Notes under the pieces: model-generated
Databases searched by the model: none
Told to the model about the DNA's origin: nothing
Seen by the model: only the letters and a program-made list of their open reading frames with translations
Program-made: the position numbers and the translations under genes
Source of the DNA: Fibrobacter succinogenes
GTDB taxonomy: Bacteria > Fibrobacterota > Fibrobacteria > Fibrobacterales > Fibrobacteraceae
Direction of reading: 5' to 3'
NCBI GenBank assembly: GCA_902800815.1
Contig: CADCGB010000007.1
Coordinates: 95,895 to 159,894, forward strand
DNA: 64,000 nucleotides
Shown: positions 9,245 through 19,400 of the stretch, in pieces
Layout: each line of letters opens with the position of its first letter
How positions within the stretch are numbered: the first letter of the stretch is position 1

Positions 9245-11998
9245 ATGCGGTTCCCCCTGCTCGCATTTTTTCTATTCCTGATGGCGTGCAGCAATTACAC
9301 GTCAAAATCACCGGAGAGCGAGCAGGATAATCCGAATGAACAAAAATTTATAGACGTCATGCTGGTTGTCAAGGGCGGCAACCTGGTTCTGGGCAGCAAC
9401 GACTCCACATTCCGTGCGACAGAACGCCCCGCGATGAACGTGGTGCTGGATTACGATTACTACTTGGATGTTCATGAGGTAACCTGCGGTGATTACCGCG
9501 CCCTGGCTACGGGCGGCAAGCTGAAGGATTTCGGCACGTGCGAAAATGACAGCCTCCCGCTCACGAATGTCACGTTCTACGATGCGGTGCTTTACGCGAA
9601 CGCAAGGGGCGCGGAGCTGGGCTACGACACCGCGTACACATACAGCAAGGCGTTCTTTGATAGCGAAAATCACTGCATAAACCTCGAGGGTTTTGCGTTC
9701 CACCCCGAGGCGAATGCGTTACGCCTGCCTACCGAAGCCGAATGGGTGCTCGCCGCATCGCGGGGCTGGAACCCCGAAAAAAGCTGGAATGCCGACAACT
9801 CCGACTACCATGTTCACGCCGTGTGCAGTGCGGGCAAGGATTCGCAGGGGTTCTGTGACCTTGCCGGCAATGCGAAGGAATGGGTGAATGACTGGGTCGG
9901 CAAATTGCGCGACACGACCGTCACGAACTATTTGGGCGCACCCGATGGCGGAGACATCGGGGAGCGAATCCTGAAAGGCGGGTACTATTCCGATCGCGCA
10001 TCTGAAATGAACGTCATCGCCCGCGGGGACAACTACACCGTAGATGCCTCGACCCGCGCGGAGCGTATCGGATTCAGGCTCGCATTCGGCGCGATTCCTT
10101 CGCCCACATGGCTCGATGCCGACGGAAAGGCGCAATCCAGCGTCATCTCGCCCATTGCAAGCGCATCGGCACTCAAGGCATACACCGGCACGTACAACAT
10201 GATTCTCGCCTTCCGGAACGACATCAGCGGGAATCTCGCCTACATCGACTACAATGCGGGCAGCCTGACCGTGACGGAAATAAGCGATACCATTGATGCG
10301 TACCATCCCGATATTTCGCCCGATGGAAAGCGCGTCGCATTCTGCACGCGGTTCGAGGGCATTGCCGGAGAGTCGCGCCTCTACGTGCGTGACCTGAACG
10401 CCACCGGAACGAACCTCGTGAAGTTAGATGTACAGAGCGCGGCAATACCCCGCTGGCGCGTGCTCAGTAACGGCGATACGGTGATTGTCTATGTGACGGA
10501 TGCGGGCAACAACAAGGATGAATCCGCCTTCAAGAATGCCTCCACATGGCAGGTCAAGTTTGCAGACGGCAAGTTCGGTACCCCGCAGAAGCTTTTCGAT
10601 GGCGCCTACCACGGCGGCATCAGCGAAGACAACACGCTTGCGGTTACCGGCGCGAGGTTGCTACGCGCACGCATCGCAGATTCTGGTTCTACCATTACCG
10701 AAAATGCCCGCGATACGGTATGGTACGGCGGGGAACAGGCATGCAACGCATCGCTCGCACAGGATGGCAGCAAGCGCACCGCCTTCCTAGATTTTGGCGG
10801 CAAGACCGGCAGGGAATTCGTCGGAGTATCATATGGCACGCACGAACGGCTCCTTATTGCCGACAGCACAGATAAACTAATACAGACCATCAAGGCTCCG
10901 GAAGGCTACGCATTTGACCATAGCGAATGGGCAACGGATGGCAACAATTCCAATATCGTGTCAACCCTCACGAATGCGGGCGGTGCGCACACGAAAATCG
11001 TACTGGTAAGCCCGAGCGACAGCAGCGTCACGGAACTTGCCGAAGGCGAGGAACTGTGGCACCCGAACCTGTGGGTAAAAAAGGCGGAAGCGCTCCCGCA
11101 CGAAACATTCACGCTTGACCCCGACAGCGCCGGAATATACTACCTGCCCGGTACATCCGAAATAGCTATCAAGTGGCGCTACAAGCTGGACCTGCTCTGG
11201 CATGATTACGACTCGCTGAACACCGTCATTTTCGGTTCCTCACGCGCACTCCACGCAGTTATCCCGGCAGAACTCAGCCCGGAATTCAAGGCGCTCAACA
11301 TGGCGAATACGAACAGCATGCTCTATTGCGCTTACTTCATGTTCGAAAACTACGTACTGCCGCACGTAACGCACCTCAAGTACGTCATTATCTCCCTGGA
11401 CATAGACATCTACTTCAGTTCGGCACAGAGCAGTTTCCTCATGGTACAGAGACGGAACTTCCCAGGATTCGCCTACGACGAAAATCATAACTTCTGGAAA
11501 GACTCTATTCCAGATAAACTAGCAGAATACACGAGCAATGCTCCGGGGCATTCCAAGTACGCACCGCTCCTTGCCTCGATGGGTTACGAACCGCTAGAAG
11601 TCGCGGGTTGGGGTGAACCGAAGATATGGACAGATAGCATGTGGTTCCAGAATTACCCGAGCCTCTACTACGCAAACTTTGATCTCCTGAAGCAGATTAT
11701 TTCGGAATGCCATAAGCGCGATATATACGTTATCGGAGTCGTTTTCCCGCAGAATCCTGCCTACAGGAACACGGGTGCGTTCGGGTTCCAGGGTATTCAG
11801 AGGAGCAAGGCTCCCGCGCTGATTCAAGAAATTGCCGACTTGCACAAGGACTACCCCAACTTTATTCTCATGGACGAAAACAAGATGGGGAACCACGACT
11901 ACACCGATGACATGGCGTATGACAGCAGCCACCTGGGGCACGAGGGCGCAATCAAGATAACGGGCCGCATAGACTCGCTGTTGAAAACGCTGAAATAA
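9245..11998 (+). CDS. Fibrobacter TIGR02171-type lipoprotein (SUMF1-like, propeller, SGNH-like)
   Basis: A 917-aa lipoprotein (lipobox 'FLMAC'). Residues ~30-280 form a formylglycine-generating-enzyme-like (SUMF1) domain: 'YYLDVHEVTCGDY', 'LPTEAEWVLA', 'GNAKEWVNDW', 'RIGFRLAFG'. Next is a TolB-like beta-propeller ('DISPDGKRVAFCTRF'), then a C-terminal domain with 'FGSSRA' (Ser near 664) and 'DSSHLGHEG', the nucleophile and Asp/His blocks of SGNH hydrolases. This architecture fits the F. succinogenes paralogous family TIGR02171, which has no assigned function. The ATG at 9245 lies one base after the GH43 stop, so it is translationally coupled and probably acts on the same substrate at the cell surface. 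The SUMF1 part may be a carbohydrate- or protein-binding fold rather than an oxidase. Confidence 0.82.
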   Translation: MRFPLLAFFLFLMACSNYTSKSPESEQDNPNEQKFIDVMLVVKGGNLVLGSNDSTFRATERPAMNVVLDYDYYLDVHEVTCGDYRALATGGKLKDFGTCENDSLPLTNVTFYDAVLYANARGAELGYDTAYTYSKAFFDSENHCINLEGFAFHPEANALRLPTEAEWVLAASRGWNPEKSWNADNSDYHVHAVCSAGKDSQGFCDLAGNAKEWVNDWVGKLRDTTVTNYLGAPDGGDIGERILKGGYYSDRASEMNVIARGDNYTVDASTRAERIGFRLAFGAIPSPTWLDADGKAQSSVISPIASASALKAYTGTYNMILAFRNDISGNLAYIDYNAGSLTVTEISDTIDAYHPDISPDGKRVAFCTRFEGIAGESRLYVRDLNATGTNLVKLDVQSAAIPRWRVLSNGDTVIVYVTDAGNNKDESAFKNASTWQVKFADGKFGTPQKLFDGAYHGGISEDNTLAVTGARLLRARIADSGSTITENARDTVWYGGEQACNASLAQDGSKRTAFLDFGGKTGREFVGVSYGTHERLLIADSTDKLIQTIKAPEGYAFDHSEWATDGNNSNIVSTLTNAGGAHTKIVLVSPSDSSVTELAEGEELWHPNLWVKKAEALPHETFTLDPDSAGIYYLPGTSEIAIKWRYKLDLLWHDYDSLNTVIFGSSRALHAVIPAELSPEFKALNMANTNSMLYCAYFMFENYVLPHVTHLKYVIISLDIDIYFSSAQSSFLMVQRRNFPGFAYDENHNFWKDSIPDKLAEYTSNAPGHSKYAPLLASMGYEPLEVAGWGEPKIWTDSMWFQNYPSLYYANFDLLKQIISECHKRDIYVIGVVFPQNPAYRNTGAFGFQGIQRSKAPALIQEIADLHKDYPNFILMDENKMGNHDYTDDMAYDSSHLGHEGAIKITGRIDSLLKTLK

Positions 11999-12011
11999 TA
12001 GAGTCCGTAGT

Positions 12012-14585
12012 CTAGAAGTAATACTCGTAGTTCAGCATGATGGGCAGGAAGGGGAACTGCGAAATGGATGTCTTTTCGGGCGGGTTCTTGCTCGTATCGT
12101 AGAAGCTGAAGAACATGTTGTCGTGATCGGTCAGGTTGATGATGGTCCAGCTGAAGTTCCACTTGCCTTCGCGACCGATGTCAATGGCCTTCACGTCGAT
12201 GCGGAAGTAGTCTGTCTGGCGGCCCGCATTGCGGCTCCCGGGCAGTACCGTTATCTTGTCTGAATATTCCTGGCTACCCAGTTCCTTCTGGTAGTAATAT
12301 CCCTTGTACTCGCTGATGGGCATTCCCGAGGAATACTTGAGTGCAAGCGACGAGCGGAAATAGCGCCCCTTCTTCTCGTGTTTCCAGAGGGCATCCTCGT
12401 CACCCTTCCAGTTGATTCCCAAGTCCAGCTTGAGTGCGTAAGGCTGGTGCCAACTCGGGAAATACGCCTTGGTGCCATCGTTTGCGCGCATCACGCTTAT
12501 GCTCTGGCTCCAGTTAATGCCTCCGAACCACCAGCCCTTATTCTTGCGCAGCGAAAGTTCGTACCCGAACGAGTAACCGTCCGCCGTCCCGAAGTAATCC
12601 GCCATCACCATCTCTTTCGACTGCGAGTCGTCGCTGCTGTCAACCTCCACCATGAAGGTGTTCAAGTTATTCTGCGTCTTGTAGTAAACGCCCACGGTCG
12701 CATCGTAGTCCTCGAGAATCTCGCGCTGGCTGTATTCCACCGCAAACAGCCACGATGAGGCGGGGTCAATATGCTTGCCCTTCGTAGTCGTAGTCGCCGG
12801 ATAATAGAATTCGTTGAGGGTTTCCTGGTCGGTATAGATGATGGAATTCAGGTACTGCAGGTAGTAACCGCCATACAGTTCGAGCGTCTTGGTATCGTCG
12901 AGATTCACCGTGAGCGATGCGCGCGGTTCCACGCCAAAATGTTCCGCGCCGGTCTGGTAGTTGAATCGCATACCGAATTGCAGCAGGTAATCCGGAGAAA
13001 TCTTCCAGGCATCCTGCACGTAGGCCACGTGGTGGAAGGGTTCCTGAATGTCGACAATGCTCGCATTCGACATCTGCTCGCGGTAATGCTCGTAATCGTA
13101 TTCCAGTTCGTAACCCGCAGTAATCACGTGGTTTTCGATACCGCGGTAGTTCACCCACTGCTTGCCCGTGAAGGTGTAGAGGAACATCTCGATAGACATA
13201 AGGTCACTGATTTTCATGGTCTGGTAGAACTGGCTATATGCGAGGGTGGCATTGTAATCCCAGTCGCCGTTGATGCGGTGCATTACGTTTACCGGGATAG
13301 CGACATTCCCCCAGTCCATATACAGCGGGTCGAAACTCAGTTCGTCCTTGCCCACGTAAAAACTGAACTTGAGGCGGGTATCGTCTGTTATGTTGTACAT
13401 AAGCGTACCCTGCAAGTCCGTAAACTCGTAATCCAGCGCAAGGTCCAGAAGCCCGATGGCATTGAACAGGTCGAGCATGTACCCGATGTAGGTGGTGCGG
13501 CCCGCGACTACCCAGCGTGCGGGGCCCTTGTGGCCTTCGGTATGGAGCTGCGCCGCGAACGTGCTTATCTTGATGCTCGACTTGCTGAACCATTCCTCCA
13601 CAGTATCCTGGCCGCCCGCGCGCCCGTCCATCTTGAGCACGGAACTCAGGCGGTTGCCGTACTGCGCCGGGAACCCGCTCTTGTAAAACTGCACGTCATC
13701 GATGCCTTCCACAAGGAAGGTGCTGAACAGCCCGAAGAAATGCACCGGGGAATAGACGACCGCGTTGTCGAACAGGAAAAGGTTCTGGTCGGCAGCACCG
13801 CCGCGCACGTAAATCTTGGAACTGAAATCGGAACTCGCGACCACGCCCGGCAGCGCCTGGATGCTCTTGATAACGTCGGCCTCGGCAAGGCCGGGCATGC
13901 GCTTGATGGACTTCGCGGAGACCACCGATTCGCCCGGCTTGCGCTTGGGGCGCTTGCGCAACTGCACCACGACCTTCTTGAGTTCGGTTACCTTTTCGTT
14001 GTTGCCGGCGGCGAGGAGAGCGTCGACATCGACGTCTTTTTCGGGAGCAGCCTGGTTCCCGCTGGAATCGAGAGCCGCGGAATCCGCCTGCGCTACGGCA
14101 GCGGCACCCAAACTGTCATTCTGGAGGGGCGAAGCCGTCCTGGAGCGTTGCGATAGGATAGAATCCTGGGCAACATTCGCACTGTCCGGTTCCGCAAAGG
14201 CCTCGCCGAGCGCCTGCGAGAAACTGCGTTCGGCCCCGGTGTAGACAAGTTCGTAGCATTTTTCCTTCTCGGCGCCAGCGGTATCGGAATTGGTGACGCA
14301 AACGTTCCAGAGCGTATCTTCCGGGAGGACCACGCGGAAGCGCTCGCCAACAACAGTCTGGATAGCCTCTCCCGATTCGAGAATTTCCACGTTCAGTTTT
14401 TCGCCCGGAGCAAACGAGGAATCCTGCACCACGCCGTTGAAGACGATTCCTGCGACCTGCGAAGAATCTGCGGTTGTAGAGCCGGGAACAGACTGTGCGG
14501 CATCTCCGGACTGCGACAGGCCCGCCCCCTGCGCGAAGGCGGCGGTCGTGAGCAACAAGGCGATGATACTAATACAAAATTTCAA
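12012..14585 (-). CDS. TonB-dependent outer-membrane receptor
   Basis: An 857-aa outer-membrane receptor. It has a signal peptide ('LLLTTAAFAQG'), a disordered Ser/Ala-rich segment, a plug domain (about 205-330: 'PGLAEADVIKSIQALPGV', 'IYVRGGAADQNLFLFDNAVV'), then a beta-barrel ending in aromatic 'LNYEYYF'. A carboxypeptidase-like N-terminal part may occupy residues 45-120. The start is TTG at 14585 with a GGGAA ribosome site; a nearby ATG is out of frame. Upstream at 14639-14669 sits the 31-base motif shared with the ECF sigma gene, so it may belong to that regulon. The ligand is unknown. Confidence 0.85.
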   Translation of the reverse strand: MKFCISIIALLLTTAAFAQGAGLSQSGDAAQSVPGSTTADSSQVAGIVFNGVVQDSSFAPGEKLNVEILESGEAIQTVVGERFRVVLPEDTLWNVCVTNSDTAGAEKEKCYELVYTGAERSFSQALGEAFAEPDSANVAQDSILSQRSRTASPLQNDSLGAAAVAQADSAALDSSGNQAAPEKDVDVDALLAAGNNEKVTELKKVVVQLRKRPKRKPGESVVSAKSIKRMPGLAEADVIKSIQALPGVVASSDFSSKIYVRGGAADQNLFLFDNAVVYSPVHFFGLFSTFLVEGIDDVQFYKSGFPAQYGNRLSSVLKMDGRAGGQDTVEEWFSKSSIKISTFAAQLHTEGHKGPARWVVAGRTTYIGYMLDLFNAIGLLDLALDYEFTDLQGTLMYNITDDTRLKFSFYVGKDELSFDPLYMDWGNVAIPVNVMHRINGDWDYNATLAYSQFYQTMKISDLMSIEMFLYTFTGKQWVNYRGIENHVITAGYELEYDYEHYREQMSNASIVDIQEPFHHVAYVQDAWKISPDYLLQFGMRFNYQTGAEHFGVEPRASLTVNLDDTKTLELYGGYYLQYLNSIIYTDQETLNEFYYPATTTTKGKHIDPASSWLFAVEYSQREILEDYDATVGVYYKTQNNLNTFMVEVDSSDDSQSKEMVMADYFGTADGYSFGYELSLRKNKGWWFGGINWSQSISVMRANDGTKAYFPSWHQPYALKLDLGINWKGDEDALWKHEKKGRYFRSSLALKYSSGMPISEYKGYYYQKELGSQEYSDKITVLPGSRNAGRQTDYFRIDVKAIDIGREGKWNFSWTIINLTDHDNMFFSFYDTSKNPPEKTSISQFPFLPIMLNYEYYF

Positions 14586-14638
14586 AAAAGTTCCCGCGTT
14601 TCATGCAAAAATAGCAAATGGAAAAGCCCATTTGCCAT

Positions 14639-14669
14639 TTAAACACCCGAAGGCACGAAAAGTGTTACT
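14639..14669 (-). promoter_or_regulatory. Putative ECF-sigma promoter of the TonB receptor gene
   Basis: On the minus strand the element reads GTAACACTTTT, a GC-containing spacer, then GGGTGTTTAA, 31 bases overall. It matches, with identical spacing, the elements before the sigma gene (38839-38869) and the flavoprotein gene (39515-39545). A transcript would start about 47 bases before the TTG codon. Confidence 0.55.
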
Positions 14670-14687
14670 CCAAAAGTTACTTTCCCT

Positions 14688-17015
14688 TCAAATTTTTGCC
14701 TTTCTATTCAGCGGGTTGAGCCTGCGCTGCAGCAGGGTAAGTACGCGTGTCAGCACCCACACGATAATCAGGTAGATTACCGCAGTCATGATGAGCGGGA
14801 AGAACGCCTCGTAGGTGCGGCTGCGGATGATGTCGGATGCCTTTGTCAAGTCGAGGATGGCGATATAGCCCACCACCGACGTCATCTTCACCATGCTGAT
14901 GAATTCTCCCTGGAACACCGGCAAGAAGTGCCTTGCCGCCTGCGGGAATACAATCTTGAAGAAGGCACGCGACCTGGTATAGCCCAGCGCGAGCGCGGCC
15001 TCCATCTGGCCCTTGTCTACCGCGAGGATTCCTGTGCGCATGATTTCGGCAACGTACGCCCCGAAGTTCATGCCGAACCCGATGATGGCGACCCACACGC
15101 CGTCAAGCCCCGTACGCGCAAACACGATATAGAACAGCACCATCAGCAACACCACCGAGGGGATCCCCTGCAGCAGGCGAATGTAGCCGAGGGCGAAGAT
15201 ATTCGCAAGCTTGTTCCCGGAAAGGCGGAGCATGCAGAAGGCAAACCCGATAAGCGTCCCGAGCAACCCGGAAAGAATGGACAGGAATATGGTTACGCCT
15301 ACACCGTGTAGCACGAGTTTCCAGCGGGACTCGCGAATGAACGTCCTCTCGAAACTCAACTTGAGCGACTCAAACCAGCCAACATCGCTGCTTTCAGAAT
15401 CGGCAGTTGCAGAATTCGCCTTGTCGAGCACCTGAACAGCCATCACGCATTCCGATACGTAGATGGCATTGGAGAGATTGAACTTCTCCTTGAATGCAGG
15501 CGTTGCGCTAAGTGCCGAAGCCGCAAAATCGTACATGCCCGTTTCGACCCCAAGCACGAGGGATTCAAAAGGCACGTCGTGGATTTCAAGGCCATAGCCG
15601 TTCTGCGCACAGAAACGTGCCATCAGGTCTATTTCGTACCCTACAACTTTGCCGTCCTTGATATACTCGAAGGGAGCAGTAATGGCACTTGTCCCCATCT
15701 TCAGCGTGGGCTTGCCGGGTTTTGCCACCGGAATTTCCACTACCTTCTTTGTCTCGTCGTGACCGAGCCACAGGTCGTCTATCGCCTTCAGGGTTCCGTT
15801 GTTCCGGAGACGTTCAATAAACAAGTTCAACTCATCGCGGAGTTTTTCGCCCGCATTGGTCTTCGGGCACATCACCACGATATCCATCGGTTCAAAACCC
15901 GCATGGATGTATGCGAGGTTCGGGTTTTCCAGGGCCACATAGCGGATTACCGGCTCGTCGTTGATGAAACCATCCAACTTGCCATTTGCCACCAGATACG
16001 CCATGTCGGGAGTAGACTTGTAGTAGTCAATCTTTGCCTTGGGCAATATGCGGCGCGTTTCCTTGTCCACAAAGACAAAGCCCACCTGCATTCCGAGCAC
16101 CAGGTTGTCTTGCTTGTTCATGTCGGCAATGGAGTTGTACTTGAGTTTCCAATCCCTAAACTGCGGCGGTACATCCTTCAATAAGGAATCGCGATTGACA
16201 TTCCCGGTCTGCGACATTCTTGAGCCGTCGTCCTTGATCATAATCGCGTTCACAATCTGGCTTATCGGCTTCGAGAAGTTGATTCTTTCCTTGCGCTCGG
16301 CGGTCTCGTTCAGGTTCGCCACGATACAGTCTATGTCTCCGCTCGCCGCTGCCGCCACAATCGAATTGTAGTCGTATATCCCGAATTCAAAATCCGCATT
16401 CAGCCACAGGGCGAGCCGCTTCGAAAGTTCTATATCGAACCCGTTGAGCGCGTTATTCTTGTAGTAACTATACGGCTGTACCAGCCCCGTCGTACCGATC
16501 TTTATGTGTAGCGTGGGATTTTCAGGCTTTGCGATTTCCGGCATGGTCTCGTTGCCCTGCTCGAACCAATGGTTCCGCATTTTTTCGAGCGTGCCGTTAG
16601 CCTGTATGGAATCCAGGAACTCGTTTATGCGGTTCTCCAGATCCGGAATCTTCGATACACGCGAAATCCCGATGGCGACATTGATGGTATCGCCCAGCGG
16701 CTCGTCTAGGAGCCGGACGCCCGAAAGCCCGCTGTCGATGGCAATCTGCAACTGCAGGCGTTCAAACGCAAACGCATCGATTTTCCCCTGCTTCAGGGCC
16801 TCGTAGCCCACAATCTTGTCGGTAAAGGATTTCAGGACCGCATTGGGGTGCGTCTTCAGGAGCATCGTCGCCGAGGATTGCCCTTCCTCATAGCCAATCG
16901 TATATTGCGGGGCATTCAATTGGGCGACACTTTCAATTTCCTTTGCGTCTTCACTACAGGCAAGCAAAGCAGTAACGGCAAGCAGGGCAATCAGGCATTT
17001 CATCATTTTTTTCAT
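14688..17015 (-). CDS. ABC amino-acid transporter: fused binding protein and permease
   Basis: A 775-aa lipoprotein/membrane fusion. After a lipobox ('VTALLACS') come binding-protein segments: ~30-160 resembles the second lobe and C-terminus of an SBP_bac_3 domain, ~165-400 is a complete SBP_bac_3 domain, and ~405-500 resembles a first lobe only. The permease follows (from ~555, 'VLHGVGVTIFLSILSGLLG'), with the EAA loop 'MEAALALGYTRSRAFFKIVFPQ' of HisM/GlnP-type permeases. It therefore carries up to two complete binding sites tethered to its own channel. The ATPase gene lies 9 bases upstream in the same operon. Polar amino acids or related small solutes are the likely cargo. Confidence 0.86.
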   Translation of the reverse strand: MKKMMKCLIALLAVTALLACSEDAKEIESVAQLNAPQYTIGYEEGQSSATMLLKTHPNAVLKSFTDKIVGYEALKQGKIDAFAFERLQLQIAIDSGLSGVRLLDEPLGDTINVAIGISRVSKIPDLENRINEFLDSIQANGTLEKMRNHWFEQGNETMPEIAKPENPTLHIKIGTTGLVQPYSYYKNNALNGFDIELSKRLALWLNADFEFGIYDYNSIVAAAASGDIDCIVANLNETAERKERINFSKPISQIVNAIMIKDDGSRMSQTGNVNRDSLLKDVPPQFRDWKLKYNSIADMNKQDNLVLGMQVGFVFVDKETRRILPKAKIDYYKSTPDMAYLVANGKLDGFINDEPVIRYVALENPNLAYIHAGFEPMDIVVMCPKTNAGEKLRDELNLFIERLRNNGTLKAIDDLWLGHDETKKVVEIPVAKPGKPTLKMGTSAITAPFEYIKDGKVVGYEIDLMARFCAQNGYGLEIHDVPFESLVLGVETGMYDFAASALSATPAFKEKFNLSNAIYVSECVMAVQVLDKANSATADSESSDVGWFESLKLSFERTFIRESRWKLVLHGVGVTIFLSILSGLLGTLIGFAFCMLRLSGNKLANIFALGYIRLLQGIPSVVLLMVLFYIVFARTGLDGVWVAIIGFGMNFGAYVAEIMRTGILAVDKGQMEAALALGYTRSRAFFKIVFPQAARHFLPVFQGEFISMVKMTSVVGYIAILDLTKASDIIRSRTYEAFFPLIMTAVIYLIIVWVLTRVLTLLQRRLNPLNRKAKI

Positions 17016-17024
17016 GTCGTTACC

Positions 17025-18107
17025 CTACTTTACGTGAAAGTGAATCCGGTTTACACCGTTTGAATTAGTTTGTTCAAAATTTTCCGTCGCCATCTCTATC
17101 AGGTGTCTCGAAATATCGTCGCAGTTTTCCAGCGGGTCAACCCTATTGCCGGCATACTCGATGCTGATTTCGGCCCGGCGGGTTTCCTCGGAATATTCCG
17201 CAGTCAGGCGGATATCGGTATCGGCAGGCAGCCTGGGCATAAGCCCGAGCAACACGATCTCGTCAAATACGAAACTCGCATTGCGCACAGTCAGTTTTTC
17301 TATCTGGTTCTTTTCTGCAAAAATCAGGAACTTGTCTGTAACGCAGCGGAAATCCACATTCCCGATTACGATATGCTCGTCAAAAACCTTCAGCCGCTTT
17401 ATAAACTGGCGGGTCTTTTCGCGTTTGGGATTCTCGAAAATCTGCTCGGGGGTACCATCCTCGTAAATGATTCCCTCGTCCATGTAGAAAATGCGCGTCG
17501 AGATGTCGCGAGCGAATTTCATCTCGTGCGTAACAATCAGCAGGGTGAGTCCCTGTTGCGCAAGATCCTTGATTACCGCGAGCACCTCGCCGACCATTGT
17601 CGGGTCAAGCGCGCTCGTCGGCTCGTCGAACAGTACGATTTCTGGATCCATTGCAAGCGCACGCGCGATAGCCACGCGCTGCTTCTGCCCGCCCGAGAGC
17701 TCTTCTGGCAGGTCGTTCGCCTTGTCGGCAAGCCCCACGCGGTGCAGGAGTTCCATCGCCCGTGCGTGAGCCTCCATCTTGGAGCGGTGCAGAATGTCGC
17801 GCTGTGCAATCTCGATGTTCTCGGCGACCGTCAGGTGGTTGAACAGGTTGAATGACTGGAACACCATCCCCATCTTGCGGCGGAAAGCCGGCACGTTCGC
17901 GCCACGCTGCGTAATGGACTTGCCGTCAATCAGCACTTCACCCGCAGTGGGGCACTCCAGCCGGTTAATGCACCGGAGCAGCGTAGACTTTCCTGTTCCC
18001 GAGGCGCCGATAATCGAGACTACCTCGCCCCGCTCAATCTCTGCGTTTACGTCCAGCAGGGGCGTCGCGTTCGGGTAAACCTTTTTAAGATGCCGTATAG
18101 ATATCAT
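17025..18107 (-). CDS. ABC transporter ATPase (GlnQ/HisP type) with extra C-terminal domain
   Basis: A 360-aa protein. Residues 1-245 are a polar-amino-acid ABC ATPase: Walker A 'GASGTGKST', Q-loop 'MVFQSFNLF', signature 'LSGGQKQR', Walker B 'IVLFDEPTSALD' and switch His in 'VTHEMKFA'. Family members usually stop near residue 245. Here ~115 further residues follow, with 'FVFDEIVLLGLMPRLPA', 'AEISIEYAGNRVDPLEN' and 'NRIHFHVK', which read like a degenerate GHKL/anti-sigma ATPase fold. It pairs with the fused permease 9 bases downstream. The extension may regulate the transporter; this is inference. Confidence 0.88.
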   Translation of the reverse strand: MISIRHLKKVYPNATPLLDVNAEIERGEVVSIIGASGTGKSTLLRCINRLECPTAGEVLIDGKSITQRGANVPAFRRKMGMVFQSFNLFNHLTVAENIEIAQRDILHRSKMEAHARAMELLHRVGLADKANDLPEELSGGQKQRVAIARALAMDPEIVLFDEPTSALDPTMVGEVLAVIKDLAQQGLTLLIVTHEMKFARDISTRIFYMDEGIIYEDGTPEQIFENPKREKTRQFIKRLKVFDEHIVIGNVDFRCVTDKFLIFAEKNQIEKLTVRNASFVFDEIVLLGLMPRLPADTDIRLTAEYSEETRRAEISIEYAGNRVDPLENCDDISRHLIEMATENFEQTNSNGVNRIHFHVK

Positions 18108-18130
18108 CGTTCTAGACTGTTCGCGTAGTT

Positions 18131-19324
18131 TTACTTCAAGTGCTTCTTGATGGATTCAATTTCAGATTTTTCCAGGCCAATGGCGAGCAGGTACTTCTCC
18201 GTTGCGGCGGCCAAGTCTGCATTCTCGAAATCAGAAATGTCAATCCCTTCGACCTCGTAGGCGGTCACCATGTTCCACCTGATTTGCCAGCGGGCCAAAT
18301 CCTTCTGTTCCTTGGTCAGGGCGACCTGCTTGCCGTCAACCACATCGAAGTAGTTTGTGTAGGTTTTCGCGTAGTCTTCCTGGATTTCTTCGCCGGTAGC
18401 CCCCATCAGCGCGGCAAGGACGGCGACAACAATGCCGGTGCGGTCCTTGCCCCACACGCAATGCACCAGGTACGGGCCCTCGTTTTCTGCCATAAACTTT
18501 AATTTATCCGCAAATGGTTCCTTGAACTCCCGCATGGTAAACGACGACGTCACCTTGCCGTAGGCCACCTTCTGCTTTGCATAGTAAGAATCCTCGAAGC
18601 CCTCAAACGACTTAACGGAATCTTCCGCAACATCGTTCATGTTCAGGAACACCTTCACGCCAGCAACTTCCGAGAGCGAATCCACGATACCGCTCCTGCC
18701 CAGCTGCGGGTCGATAGGACTCGACGCCCGGAACAGCACGCTGTCACCCATTCCCGTGGTAGCCACCATCCTGAAGTTCGCAAACTCCTCGGCAGAAAGT
18801 TCCGGATACGCCTCGATGGAATTGGATTTGTGCTGAAACTCGTACAACTTAATCACGTTGGCAAATTCGCCCTTCTTTTCGAGTTCAATCTCGACATGGA
18901 TAGGGAACTTGATGGTACCGCGTGCGACTCCGGTTATTATGGCGAGCGGGGCACGGAACATGCCAAACGTCACATAAGGCTTACCCTCTTCGGCTAACAG
19001 GAAAAGTTCACCGGCAAGCGCGTTATCCATAGAAGCGAGAACCGGAACAATAACCGTGCCGTAACCGTCCATCGTTAGCTTCACATAGTCGTTGGGTTCG
19101 AATACGGTAAGGAAAGAATCTGCGGGAATATCCAGATCGAGGTGCCCGCCGTTTTTCGCCTCCATCTCGGGACCGTCCTGCATCACGGTCGTGGAAATCG
19201 AGAGCGATTCTTCTGACGCACCATTATCAGGAGCATCCGTAGAAGAACTGGAATCATCGGAGCAGGCGATCAGCGCAAATGCAACTAACACAAATGCCGC
19301 CGGCAGCACTTTACAGAAACTCAT
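18131..19324 (-). CDS. Lipoprotein tyrosine/phosphoinositide-type phosphatase
   Basis: A 397-aa predicted lipoprotein (lipobox 'FALIACS', then a Ser/Asp-rich spacer). From about residue 170 it matches the bacterial tyrosine phosphatase family related to PtpB/LipA: 'SVLFRASSPI' and the P-loop 'HCVWGKDRTG' with catalytic C289, followed by a helical tail. The ~130 residues before the phosphatase domain form an unassigned beta-rich segment. The ABC ATPase gene begins 23 bases downstream, so the phosphatase may be co-transcribed with the transporter. Removal of phosphate from an extracytoplasmic substrate before uptake is possible but unproven. Confidence 0.85.
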   Translation of the reverse strand: MSFCKVLPAAFVLVAFALIACSDDSSSSTDAPDNGASEESLSISTTVMQDGPEMEAKNGGHLDLDIPADSFLTVFEPNDYVKLTMDGYGTVIVPVLASMDNALAGELFLLAEEGKPYVTFGMFRAPLAIITGVARGTIKFPIHVEIELEKKGEFANVIKLYEFQHKSNSIEAYPELSAEEFANFRMVATTGMGDSVLFRASSPIDPQLGRSGIVDSLSEVAGVKVFLNMNDVAEDSVKSFEGFEDSYYAKQKVAYGKVTSSFTMREFKEPFADKLKFMAENEGPYLVHCVWGKDRTGIVVAVLAALMGATGEEIQEDYAKTYTNYFDVVDGKQVALTKEQKDLARWQIRWNMVTAYEVEGIDISDFENADLAAATEKYLLAIGLEKSEIESIKKHLK

Positions 19325-19400
19325 ATCTTACACCTCTATAGCACTCCATAATATATCTTAATTTCCGCTACACGGTAGGGCATGCGGCTAGCATGTAGTT

